Source of the DNA: a virus
Length of the DNA stretch: 36,412 nucleotides
Strand: one strand, 5' to 3'
Virus record (IMG/VR): IMGVR_UViG_3300034272_003023
Span: 1-36,412 of that record
Within the stretch, counting starts at the first letter, position 1, and each line of letters starts with the position of its first letter. Positions 1 to 6,683 of this stretch are shown here, piece by piece. The notes beneath the pieces were generated by a model. That model did no database searches. It worked only from the letters and a program-made list of their open reading frames with translations, and had not been told where the DNA came from. The position numbers were made by a program, and so were the translations under genes.

Positions 1-1
1 G

Positions 2-193
2 GAAAACAACAATTATAAACTTGGTCATATCTCTCGTCTAGAGAATAAAGAAGCTGATATTAAAGTTTCAACAGGTTATTGGAAGTTTGTTCCAAAATCA
101 AAATGGAAAGCTGAAACCCGTGGAGTTGAAGCTGTGGCTTCCGCCCCCACTTTAAAAGAAACCCCAAAAAAGAAAAAAACCAAAAAACAATAA
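2..193 (+). CDS. C-terminal end of an unrecognised protein (partial)
   Basis: An open frame runs in from the window edge and ends at the TAA at 191-193, giving 63 visible residues. The visible part has a short charged stretch with aromatic residues, then an Ala/Pro/Lys-rich tail that ends in a run of lysines, typical of a disordered basic C-terminus that may bind nucleic acid (inference). The next gene starts 2 bases after the stop, so the two probably share a transcript. The start and any domain lie outside the window and no family can be assigned. Confidence 0.6.
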   Translation, partial: ENNNYKLGHISRLENKEADIKVSTGYWKFVPKSKWKAETRGVEAVASAPTLKETPKKKKTKKQ

Positions 194-195
194 AG

Positions 196-390
196 ATGGA
201 AATTGACCAAATTACCCTAAAGACTATGCTCGACAAAATGAACCGTCCGGTTCATGTTAGTTATATCGCTCGGTATATTCTTAAACAAGAATTGGACGTT
301 ACAACTAGGGTAATGGAACATCTTATAACTGAAAACCAAATTGAAGAAAGTGAGTTCGGTACACAATACTATGTGCGTAAGTCTTCGTAG
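196..390 (+). CDS. Small hypothetical protein, possible winged-helix fold
   Basis: This 64-residue protein starts 2 bases after the preceding stop. It has the helix-rich pattern of a small winged-helix domain: a predicted helix, a turn, a second helix around residues 20-30, another around 33-46, and a short Tyr/Arg-rich strand at the end. No family is recognised. A DNA-binding role is only suggested by this pattern. It lies in a tight run of genes leading into glutamine synthetase. Confidence 0.6.
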   Translation: MEIDQITLKTMLDKMNRPVHVSYIARYILKQELDVTTRVMEHLITENQIEESEFGTQYYVRKSS

Positions 391-391
391 T

Positions 392-589
392 ATGTTCAAT
401 CGTCATCACTGGGCATTTTCTTTGAGAATTTGGGAGAACTCCATTTTCTCTTTTTCTTTTGGTGCGCTTGCTAGTTGGGTCCGAATCGGTAAACATGGTT
501 TGTTTGTAACCACCAAACCCAGGTTTTCTGTTAGAGAGGGTTATAAAAAAGCCCTTAAAGTGGGAAAATTTTATTTTGAATTATTATGA
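392..589 (+). CDS. Small basic hypothetical protein
   Basis: The ATG at 392 lies 1 base after the upstream stop and gives 65 residues. A longer frame opening at 341 would lie inside the preceding gene, so 392 is preferred. The product is basic and aromatic (many Trp, Phe, Arg, Lys) and has no recognised domain. Its stop TGA overlaps the glutamine synthetase ATG in an ATGA junction, which suggests coupled translation. It could be a small nucleic-acid-binding or partner protein, but nothing in the sequence settles this. Confidence 0.6.
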   Translation: MFNRHHWAFSLRIWENSIFSFSFGALASWVRIGKHGLFVTTKPRFSVREGYKKALKVGKFYFELL

Positions 590-1752
590 AAGTTAAATTA
601 GAATATGTATGGCTCGATGGATACGCTCCTGAGCCGAACCTTAGAAGTAAGGTTAAAGTAATAAACACACCTCACCAGGAAAGTAGAGTTACCTTGGATG
701 ATTGCCCTGAGTGGAGCTTTGATGGTTCTTCAACTCGTCAAGCGGAGGGTAAATTCTCAGACTGCATTCTCAAACCTGTAAGAGTTTATGAAAACATCCT
801 CAACAAAGGTTATCTGAAATCTTATTTTGTTTTGTGTGAGGTTATGAACCCCGATGGTTCACCTCACATTACCAACACCAGAGCAAATGTGGGCGAAGAA
901 GAAGAAGGTCTTTGGTTCGGTTTTGAGCAAGAGTATACCATTTATCAAAACGGTAGACCCCTAGGATTTCCCAAGAACGGTTATCCTGAACCCCAGGGCA
1001 AATACTACTGCGGTGTAGGCAATGGACAGGTTCACGGACGAGAGTTTGTTGACAACCACATGGAAATGTGCATCAAAGCTGGAATTGAAATCACCGGAAC
1101 CAATGCCGAGGTATTGCTTGGTCAATGGGAGTTCCAGGTCTTTAGCAAAGGAAAACTCAAAGCTGGAGACGACCTATGGATGGCTCGTTACATTCTTCTG
1201 CAGATGAGCGAAGAATATGGATTCAAAATCGAGTTCCATCCTAAACCTGTACAAGGTGATTGGAATGGCTCAGGGCTTCACTGCAACTTCTCTAATGACA
1301 GAATGCGTGAAGAGGGGGGTGAAGAATATTTTAATAACATCTTCCGTTCTTTTGATGTGCGTCATCAGGAACATATTCAAAACTATGGTTCGGAAAACAA
1401 TCTTCGTTTAACTGGTAAGCACGAAACCCAATCCATTGACACATTCAGCTGGGGTGTATCGGACCGTGGTGCTTCAATCCGTGTTCCTTTGGCAACATCT
1501 AAGCAATGGAAAGGATATGTCGAAGACCGTCGTCCAGCATCTAATGGTGACCCCTATAAGATTGTTCGTGTGATTTCCGAGGCTTTGGACTTTGCTCTTC
1601 AGTTGGATAAAATAAACCACGCCATGAACTCTAAGATTGATGTTGAAAAAGCTAAAGAAGCACTTGCTTATCTTGGTTTTAACTACAACTTAGATAATCG
1701 CAATGATTACGACGAAGAAGAGCGTACCATTGATAATATTGGAAAGGAATAA
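586..1752 (+). CDS. glnII: Glutamine synthetase, type II (eukaryote-like)
   Basis: The enzyme makes glutamine from glutamate, ammonia and ATP in the cytoplasm. The 388-residue protein carries the GSII signatures: a WSFDGSS block at residues 43-49, WEFQV at 181-185, NGSGLHCNFS at 227-236, RGASIRVP at 294-301 and YVEDRRPASN at 311-320. These cover the ATP, metal and glutamate sites, so the enzyme looks complete, slightly longer than the usual 340-370 residues. It overlaps the previous gene by ATGA and the following methyltransferase by one base, so the three are probably co-translated. GSII occurs in eukaryotes and some bacteria including Bacteroidota; in a phage it would be an auxiliary metabolic gene. 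A gamma-glutamyl ligase acting on another amine is a less likely alternative. Confidence 0.92.
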   Translation: MKVKLEYVWLDGYAPEPNLRSKVKVINTPHQESRVTLDDCPEWSFDGSSTRQAEGKFSDCILKPVRVYENILNKGYLKSYFVLCEVMNPDGSPHITNTRANVGEEEEGLWFGFEQEYTIYQNGRPLGFPKNGYPEPQGKYYCGVGNGQVHGREFVDNHMEMCIKAGIEITGTNAEVLLGQWEFQVFSKGKLKAGDDLWMARYILLQMSEEYGFKIEFHPKPVQGDWNGSGLHCNFSNDRMREEGGEEYFNNIFRSFDVRHQEHIQNYGSENNLRLTGKHETQSIDTFSWGVSDRGASIRVPLATSKQWKGYVEDRRPASNGDPYKIVRVISEALDFALQLDKINHAMNSKIDVEKAKEALAYLGFNYNLDNRNDYDEEERTIDNIGKE

Positions 1753-2381
1753 TGAGTAAACCTTATATTCAACAACATTTAACCTATACAGAAGACGGTA
1801 GGTTGATGGACGAGACCGGACAAGCGGTCATGATGGAATGGGAACGTCCCATAATGGAACAAGCCGCTGAGGTTATCTGCAGAAAAGGTGGTAGAGTATT
1901 GAACGTAGGTTTTGGTATGGGTATTATCGATACCGAAATTGAGAAGTATGAAATTCAAGAACATTGGATTATTGAGCCTCACTTGGATGTGTTTACCAAG
2001 ATGATGGATGATGGTTGGCATTTGAAACCCCATGTGAGAATCCTGCATGGTGACTGGCAGTGGTTTATGAAATACCTTCCCAAGTTTGATGGGATTTACA
2101 TTGACACCTGGAACGAGGAGATTTATGATTTCCTTCGAAACGCTCCAGAGATTTTGAAAAAAGATGGTGTTCTGTCGTTCTTCAACAATCCAAGAGCTGA
2201 TGAGAAAGGTCTGCACATGACCCAGGAGCACTATGATATTTTAAACCCAATTTTTAATATTGAGTTTGAAACAATTCAACTTGAAGATATCGATGGACCT
2301 GAAATGCAAACTGCTGATGGTAGATACTATTGGCATCCCGAATGGAAAACCTATTACTGTCCCATTTTAACTTTGAAATAA
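1752..2381 (+). CDS. Guanidinoacetate N-methyltransferase/RMT2-like SAM methyltransferase
   Basis: The 209-residue protein matches the GAMT/RMT2 branch of class I methyltransferases: a WERPIM block at residues 30-35, the SAM motif GGRVLNVGFGMGI at 46-58, an acidic end of strand 2 (EPH, 75-77) and an IDTW motif around 117-120. In animal GAMT an acidic residue in the WE-P-M block and an Asp in the DTY motif hold the guanidino group; the matching residues here are E31 and D118, so a guanidino substrate (guanidinoacetate or a protein arginine) is plausible. It starts on the last base of the glutamine synthetase stop codon, so the two are tightly coupled. The real substrate is unknown; a small-molecule, protein or base-modifying role are all possible. 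Confidence 0.82.
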   Translation: MSKPYIQQHLTYTEDGRLMDETGQAVMMEWERPIMEQAAEVICRKGGRVLNVGFGMGIIDTEIEKYEIQEHWIIEPHLDVFTKMMDDGWHLKPHVRILHGDWQWFMKYLPKFDGIYIDTWNEEIYDFLRNAPEILKKDGVLSFFNNPRADEKGLHMTQEHYDILNPIFNIEFETIQLEDIDGPEMQTADGRYYWHPEWKTYYCPILTLK

Positions 2382-2382
2382 T

Positions 2383-2682
2383 ATGTCTGAAAACAAAGGA
2401 AATTTTGAACTGAAAACTATTTTAAAGTCAGATGTTAAGAAAATGTCTGAAAACCAACAAAATTATGAATATGTAAATCACCCTAACCATTATGGAGGAG
2501 CATCGAATGTTTATGAAGTCATCAAGGTTATTGAAGCCCTTGAAATGGATTTTCATCTCGGCAACACTTTTAAGTACATTGCTAGAGCAGGAAAAAAAGA
2601 AACTGATAGAGAAATTCAAGATTTAAAGAAAGCTCTCTGGTATCTTCAACGAAAGATTGAACTACTGGAGTCCAAGAAATGA
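2383..2682 (+). CDS. DUF3310 family phage protein
   Basis: The C-terminal 70 residues match the DUF3310 family common in phages: a VNHPNHY block, a conserved VIEAL helix, GNTFKYIARAGKK, then a DLKKALWYL helix. The 99-residue reading starts at 2383; an internal Met at residue 21 begins a second MSEN stretch resembling the first, so the true start may be 2443 and the N-terminus may reflect a small duplication. The family is often found near phage nucleotide-metabolism genes, with no settled function. It overlaps the next small membrane gene by ATGA. Confidence 0.85.
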   Translation: MSENKGNFELKTILKSDVKKMSENQQNYEYVNHPNHYGGASNVYEVIKVIEALEMDFHLGNTFKYIARAGKKETDREIQDLKKALWYLQRKIELLESKK

Positions 2683-2846
2683 TTGTCTATCTTCTGTGGG
2701 GGATTATTTCCGGGATGTTGTTTCATTTAGCCATGGTACAAACCGACCAGGATGTTGTATTCACTGAAGTATTATTAGTTATTCTGGGCTGGCCATTTTT
2801 TTTGGTTATGTTCATTTTGATGATTATTCAAGAGCTCAGAAAATAA
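2679..2846 (+). CDS. Small two-helix membrane protein
   Basis: A 55-residue ORF begins in an ATGA overlap with the stop of the DUF3310 gene and ends at the TAA at 2844-2846. The peptide has two hydrophobic stretches, roughly residues 2-19 and 30-49, separated by a polar acidic loop, and ends in a short charged tail. It is therefore probably an inner-membrane hairpin protein. The overlap with its neighbour supports it being real. Its role is not known; small phage membrane proteins may act in lysis, superinfection exclusion or host membrane remodelling, but none of these is shown here. Confidence 0.6.
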   Translation: MIVYLLWGIISGMLFHLAMVQTDQDVVFTEVLLVILGWPFFLVMFILMIIQELRK

Positions 2847-2858
2847 TTTTACCAAAAG

Positions 2859-2890
2859 TTTGGTGGAATGAAAATCTTGTTATAGGTTTG
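2859..2890 (+). promoter_or_regulatory. Bacteroidota-type promoter
   Basis: TTTG at 2859-2862 is followed after 20 bases by TAGGTTTG at 2883-2890, matching the -33/-7 pattern of the Bacteroidota primary sigma factor. It lies 28 bases before the ATG at 2919 and follows a small intergenic gap, so it probably starts the 2919-3674 transcript. Confidence 0.6.
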
Positions 2891-2918
2891 TCTTGTTGAA
2901 TTATTAAAAAATCTAAAC

Positions 2919-3242
2919 ATGACCAGAACTCAACAAATTGATGTCGTTCGCAAACTCGTGGAAGACTACTGCAGCCGAGAGATGTATCTCACCCATGGTT
3001 TCACTCCATCGGATGATGAATACCAGCACATTCTTAACATCGCAGAAAGCGTTCTTTGCACCAAATGGAATGTCGGTTACCCAGGTGGAAGCTTCATTCA
3101 AGCTGTGGTGGATAACAACCTCCAACTTGCTTTCTCTCGTGCTGACTATATCAACCGAAAGTATATTCCCCTTTACATCGGTCTGATGCAATCAGTGTCT
3201 TGTCCCTCTGAACTAACCCTTGAAACCGAGTCTCATGCCTGA
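2919..3242 (+). CDS. Hypothetical protein
   Basis: A 107-residue, mostly helical, acidic protein with no recognised domain. It is the first gene after a Bacteroidota-type promoter and begins a short three-gene run (2919-3674) with overlapping ends that closes at the terminator at 3701. Its codon use is richer in C-ending codons (AAC, TAC, CTC) than many neighbours, which may reflect high expression. The opposite-strand frame over the same bases is treated as a shadow. Confidence 0.7.
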   Translation: MTRTQQIDVVRKLVEDYCSREMYLTHGFTPSDDEYQHILNIAESVLCTKWNVGYPGGSFIQAVVDNNLQLAFSRADYINRKYIPLYIGLMQSVSCPSELTLETESHA

Positions 3243-3495
3243 GTATACTGCTGAAATAGATATCAGTCCTGATGAGTTTATCAGTGATTGCTCCTCTAGT
3301 GAAATCAAAGAGATAATTGAAGCGCTCATTGAAGATGGGCATATCCAACCTCACCAAGTAATTGTTGATGGTCAAGTCACTAGAAACTATCTCGATGAAG
3401 AGTGGGATAATATCTGCGAGAAAATTCGCAAGTCACGTCTCGTGATGACTCAGAGCGATGAAGATACAATCCGACAAATCTTTAAAGGACTATGA
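3235..3495 (+). CDS. Hypothetical acidic protein
   Basis: The ATG at 3235, 8 bases before the upstream stop, gives 86 residues. A longer frame opening at 3220 also exists, but the later start gives the more usual short overlap. The protein is acidic, helix-rich and without a recognised domain. It overlaps the next gene by ATGA. The arrangement suggests a co-translated three-gene unit of unknown role. Confidence 0.65.
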   Translation: MPEYTAEIDISPDEFISDCSSSEIKEIIEALIEDGHIQPHQVIVDGQVTRNYLDEEWDNICEKIRKSRLVMTQSDEDTIRQIFKGL

Positions 3496-3674
3496 GTCAA
3501 TTTCAATGGTGGGGTTACCTTCATATTAACGGTAGCATCCAAGCCAAACGTTATTTTGACCAACAAGATATCGATGAAGCTCACACTAGTCCTTTCGTGG
3601 CCAGAGTACACGGGCCTTTCCCGGCAAAAAATAGGGATAATGCTCTGCAGATATTAGGGGAAGCTTTTTTCTAA
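3492..3674 (+). CDS. Small hypothetical protein
   Basis: A 60-residue protein that starts in an ATGA overlap with the preceding stop. It reads like a compact alpha/beta domain: a WGYLHINGSIQAK strand-turn-strand opening, a helix around residues 22-30, and a VHGPFPAKN loop before a final helix. Short proteins with a similar opening are common in large phages without a known function. It is the last gene before the terminator at 3701. Confidence 0.65.
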   Translation: MSQFQWWGYLHINGSIQAKRYFDQQDIDEAHTSPFVARVHGPFPAKNRDNALQILGEAFF

Positions 3675-3700
3675 TGTGGTTTGTGTTTTTGTTTGAAAAG

Positions 3701-3726
3701 CCCTCACGTTGAAGTGGGGGTTTTTT
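3701..3726 (+). terminator. Rho-independent terminator
   Basis: CCCTCAC (3701-3707) pairs with GTGGGGG (3714-3720, one G-T pair) across a six-base loop and is followed by six T. It closes the 2919-3674 gene run and shares its 3' arm with several other terminators in the window. Confidence 0.85.
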
Positions 3727-3743
3727 GTTTAAAATATTTTTAA

Positions 3744-3751
3744 TATATTTG
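3744..3751 (+). promoter_or_regulatory. -7 element TATATTTG four bases before a start codon
   Basis: TATATTTG lies exactly 4 bases before the ATG at 3756. Bacteroidota transcripts usually start a few bases after this element, so the mRNA would have almost no leader. A clear TTTG at the normal upstream distance is not seen; one lies at 3724-3727, only 16 bases away. Confidence 0.5.
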
Positions 3752-3755
3752 TCCT

Positions 3756-3899
3756 ATGAAACAGAAAGTAGAAGTTGACCCCGATAAGGTAATCAAAGTT
3801 CGACCCCGTATGGTTAAAACACCTAACCCTATGTTCCAGGGGTTTTTCTATGGTTGGATGTCTTTATATCTTTTATTGAAATTACTTGAAATAGTTTAG
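3756..3899 (+). CDS. Small basic protein with hydrophobic C-terminus
   Basis: A 47-residue ORF starts 4 bases after a TATATTTG promoter element and ends 4 bases before the next gene. The first half is basic and charged (Lys, Arg, Val, Pro); the second half, about residues 28-47, is aromatic and leucine-rich and could lie in a membrane. No homologue is recognised. The fit between promoter, start and the next gene supports it as real. Confidence 0.55.
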   Translation: MKQKVEVDPDKVIKVRPRMVKTPNPMFQGFFYGWMSLYLLLKLLEIV

Positions 3900-3903
3900 T
3901 ATT

Positions 3904-4524
3904 ATGATTGATAACCTGGAACTAATTAAACCTCTTCTGAACTTTGAAAAAGAGGGGGACTTTTACATGTTATACGTGTTCAAGAGAAAGAAAGACCAAA
4001 CTACTGATAAAGCCTATCATCAGTCTGTTCGGACTATCAAAACGTATTGTATTGAAAGTGTTGAATATCTCGAATCACGTTACGAAGAAATTAAACAACT
4101 CTGCGAGATGTTCAAAGCACGAGCATACATCCATGTTCAGAAACAAAATCACCAAGATGTGTCTTTGGAGATGATGGTTGCTTTGGCTAATAAAATCCGT
4201 AACGGACAACTCAAACAACAACACTTATTTGATTCTGTTGTTGGTCAAGTCAAAACTTTGGAAAAACGATGGATTATTGATATCGATGGAATATCAATTG
4301 ATGGTTTTGCTCATGCCCCTTTCTACCAGGAAATGCGTCGGTATATTAGTGAACTGCAGAATGAAACTGGTAAGGAAGTTGAGATGACTTTCATCCCAAC
4401 TAGGGCTGGTTTTCATATTATTGCCTCACCCTTCAATCTTCAAAAGTTCAAAGAGCGTTATCCCGAGGTTGAAGTGCATAAAAAAAATCCAACACTTTTG
4501 TTCCTTCCAGATAGTTTAAATTGA
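3904..4524 (+). CDS. Hypothetical protein with primase-like DxD and GxH motifs
   Basis: The 206-residue protein has a helical N-terminal half and a C-terminal half with IDIDG at residues 125-129 and TRAGFHII at 166-173, then a strand-turn LLFLPD near the end. A DxD followed by a Gly-x-His strand resembles motifs I and II of archaeo-eukaryotic primases, but the third Asp motif is not clear and the domain would be very short. It sits 13 bases before the RNA ligase, so a role in nucleic-acid repair or synthesis is possible. The primase link is a guess from motif spacing. Confidence 0.6.
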   Translation: MIDNLELIKPLLNFEKEGDFYMLYVFKRKKDQTTDKAYHQSVRTIKTYCIESVEYLESRYEEIKQLCEMFKARAYIHVQKQNHQDVSLEMMVALANKIRNGQLKQQHLFDSVVGQVKTLEKRWIIDIDGISIDGFAHAPFYQEMRRYISELQNETGKEVEMTFIPTRAGFHIIASPFNLQKFKERYPEVEVHKKNPTLLFLPDSLN

Positions 4525-4525
4525 T

Positions 4526-4533
4526 TATCTTTG
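4526..4533 (+). promoter_or_regulatory. -7 element TATCTTTG four bases before the RNA ligase ATG
   Basis: TATCTTTG fits the Bacteroidota -7 consensus and is separated from the ATG at 4538 by TAAG only, so the transcript is probably leaderless. It overlaps the end of the preceding gene region. The -33 region is weak. Confidence 0.6.
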
Positions 4534-4537
4534 TAAG

Positions 4538-5629
4538 ATGAATATTGAAACACTGAATCGGTATCACGAAGATGGATTGCTTTACAAGCAATCACATCCT
4601 AATCTTCCATTAACTATTTGGAACTATACCGAAAAAGTCCAGTACGAAGGGTTGTGGGACGAGGTAACTATACAATGTCGGGGTCTTATCACTGAAGATA
4701 CTATGGGTACGATTTTGGTTCGCCCCTTCCGTAAATTCTTTAATTACGAGGAGGTTGTTGGAAAAGGTATAATACCTACAAAAGGTGATTATGTTTACAT
4801 CCAAGAAAAAATGGATGGTTCCTTGGGTATCTTGTTCAACTACAAAGACGAATGGATTATGGCAACTCGTGGTTCATTCGCTTCTGAACAAGCAATAAAG
4901 AGTCTCGAGATTGTTAAGTCAAAATATTTCCTGGATTCGTGGTCTAAGGAATATGCTTACTTGGTGGAGATAATTTATGAAGCGAATCGGATAGTTGTTC
5001 GATACGATGAAGAAAAAGTTGTGTTCTTATCCGTGGTTTTGAATGAGAGTTGGAAATGGGAATCAACGGACGACACTGAACTACATTGGACTACCGCAAA
5101 GATGGTTCTACATGCTAACGGTGTTGAAGAAGACGATTTGGTAAAAACTGAACAACATTTCAATTTTTCTGATGAGTTATACAAGTCCTTGAAAGAAAAG
5201 AACGAGAACAATAAAGAAGGTTTTGTTCTTAGATTTCAACCCGGTAACTTTAGAATGAAAATCAAATTTGAAGAATATGTTCGCCTCCACAAGGTCATGA
5301 CCAATCTTTCAACCACTGCGGTTTGGGAGGTTCTTTCGAGCGGTGGAAGTGTAGATGAACTCCTTAAGGATGTGCCTGATGAATTTTACAATAAAATTAA
5401 AGAATACGAACAAGAATTATCGTTTCAGTTCAATATGATTTTTTCTGATTATTTTGTTCATTTTAGGTCTATCCAAAATAAAATTGGAGACGTTGCTGGT
5501 AATCGCGCAGAATTCGCTTCACATGCCAAGAATTATCAATATCCTTCCATACTTTTTGCTATGTTGGATGGAAAAGATATCGCTCCGATTATTTCTAAAA
5601 TAATTAAGCCGGAGTTTCGTAAGTTGTAA
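4538..5629 (+). CDS. RNA ligase, T4 Rnl1-like
   Basis: The enzyme joins RNA 5'-phosphate to 3'-OH ends through an enzyme-AMP step. The 363-residue protein has the nucleotidyltransferase motifs in order: motif I KMDGS with the reactive Lys at 91, an RG pair near 111 (motif Ia), YLVEII near 141 (IIIa), EGFVLRF at 227-233 (IV) and MKIKFEEYVRL at 240-250 (V). The length is close to T4 Rnl1 (374). The start is fixed by a TATCTTTG promoter 4 bases upstream. It is followed by a phosphoesterase and a polynucleotide kinase, the set of activities needed to heal and seal broken tRNA, as when a host cleaves anticodons during infection. Confidence 0.92.
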   Translation: MNIETLNRYHEDGLLYKQSHPNLPLTIWNYTEKVQYEGLWDEVTIQCRGLITEDTMGTILVRPFRKFFNYEEVVGKGIIPTKGDYVYIQEKMDGSLGILFNYKDEWIMATRGSFASEQAIKSLEIVKSKYFLDSWSKEYAYLVEIIYEANRIVVRYDEEKVVFLSVVLNESWKWESTDDTELHWTTAKMVLHANGVEEDDLVKTEQHFNFSDELYKSLKEKNENNKEGFVLRFQPGNFRMKIKFEEYVRLHKVMTNLSTTAVWEVLSSGGSVDELLKDVPDEFYNKIKEYEQELSFQFNMIFSDYFVHFRSIQNKIGDVAGNRAEFASHAKNYQYPSILFAMLDGKDIAPIISKIIKPEFRKL

Positions 5630-5638
5630 TATTGTTTG

Positions 5639-5646
5639 TATCTTTG
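5639..5646 (+). promoter_or_regulatory. -7 element TATCTTTG four bases before the phosphoesterase ATG
   Basis: TATCTTTG lies just after the RNA ligase stop and 4 bases before the ATG at 5651. It rules out the longer frame that opens at 5636, because that start would lie upstream of the promoter's own start point. Confidence 0.6.
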
Positions 5647-5650
5647 TAAT

Positions 5651-6298
5651 ATGAAAATCGTATTAGAAAAAGGACAAGGTTTGTTTTTTACATCAGACAC
5701 TCACTACAACCACGGGAACATTTGTCGTGCGACTACCAATTGGGTGGGTGCTGACAACATGACCCGTGATTATAAGTCCTTAGACCATATGAACGATACG
5801 TTGGTAAACCGAATCAATGAGATGGTAGGTGAGAATGATATCTTGATTCACTTGGGTGACTGGTCGTTTGGTGGATTTGAATCCATTGCTGAGTTTCGTA
5901 GTCGGATTGTTTGTAAGAACATTCACCTGACTTTCGGGAACCACGACCACCACATCCGTCGAAACAAAGGTGACATCAAAGAAATCTTCTCCTCTTGTCA
6001 GGACTATCTTCACTTGGATATTCGCAAACCCATGGGTAAAGAGGTTATGAAATATTCTATGGTGTGTATGCACTACCCAATTGCCTCATGGGATGGTATG
6101 AACGACGGTGTAGTTCATCTTCACGGACATGTTCATCTTCCACCTAACCTTCGTGTCAACGAGGGTAAAGCTATGGATGTTGGTGTGGACGGAAATGACC
6201 TTTACCCAATTTCTTTTGAGGAAATCCGTAACATCATGAAAGACCGTCCTTACCGAAAACTAACCTTACCCAAAGACCATCACGAAAAACGACTATAA
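5651..6298 (+). CDS. Calcineurin-like metallophosphoesterase
   Basis: The 215-residue protein has the metal-binding motifs of the family: SDTHYNHGN at residues 15-23, GDWSF near 76, GNHDH near 97, a MHYP His and the final GHVH. These build the two-metal centre of phosphatases and phosphodiesterases. The start at 5651 is chosen because a TATCTTTG element ends 4 bases before it. Lying between RNA ligase and a 5'-kinase, it is a good candidate for removing 2',3'-cyclic phosphate or 3'-phosphate from cleaved RNA. Stand-alone phosphoesterases of this kind are common in phages, so the RNA role is inferred from context. Confidence 0.88.
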   Translation: MKIVLEKGQGLFFTSDTHYNHGNICRATTNWVGADNMTRDYKSLDHMNDTLVNRINEMVGENDILIHLGDWSFGGFESIAEFRSRIVCKNIHLTFGNHDHHIRRNKGDIKEIFSSCQDYLHLDIRKPMGKEVMKYSMVCMHYPIASWDGMNDGVVHLHGHVHLPPNLRVNEGKAMDVGVDGNDLYPISFEEIRNIMKDRPYRKLTLPKDHHEKRL

Positions 6299-6299
6299 C

Positions 6300-6683
6300 A
6301 TGAAAGAACTATATCTATTGAGAGGATTACCAGGGAGTGGTAAAAGTTCCTTAGCAAAATCTTTTGACTGTGAACATTTTGAAACCGATATGTTCTTTAT
6401 GGTGGGTGATGAATACAAATTCGATGGTTCTAAATTGAAACTTGCACACAAATGGTGCAAAGATTCGGTTGAAGAATTTATGGATTTAGGATATAACAGA
6501 ATTGTGGTATCAAATACATTTACTCAAGAGTGGGAAATGGATTCATATTATGAACTTGCTCAAAAGTATAGTTACCGAGTTTACTCTTTGATTGTGGAAA
6601 ACCGCCATGGCGGTGTCAACGAACACGGAGTACCGGAAGAAAAGTTAGAACAAATGAAAACCAGATTTGAAATTAAATTATGA
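6300..6683 (+). CDS. AAA_33/N4BP2-type P-loop polynucleotide kinase-like protein
   Basis: This 127-residue P-loop protein has Walker A GLPGSGKSS at residues 9-17, an ETDMFF acidic motif near 28-33, a VVSNTFT strand near 69-75, and the NEHGVPEEKLEQM block typical of N4BP2-like kinases near 107-119. The family includes 5'-polynucleotide kinases. It starts 2 bases after the phosphoesterase and overlaps the next gene by ATGA. With the ligase and phosphoesterase it would complete a 5'-phosphate/3'-OH healing and sealing pathway. The exact substrate (RNA, DNA or a small molecule) cannot be read from the sequence. Confidence 0.85.
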   Translation: MKELYLLRGLPGSGKSSLAKSFDCEHFETDMFFMVGDEYKFDGSKLKLAHKWCKDSVEEFMDLGYNRIVVSNTFTQEWEMDSYYELAQKYSYRVYSLIVENRHGGVNEHGVPEEKLEQMKTRFEIKL

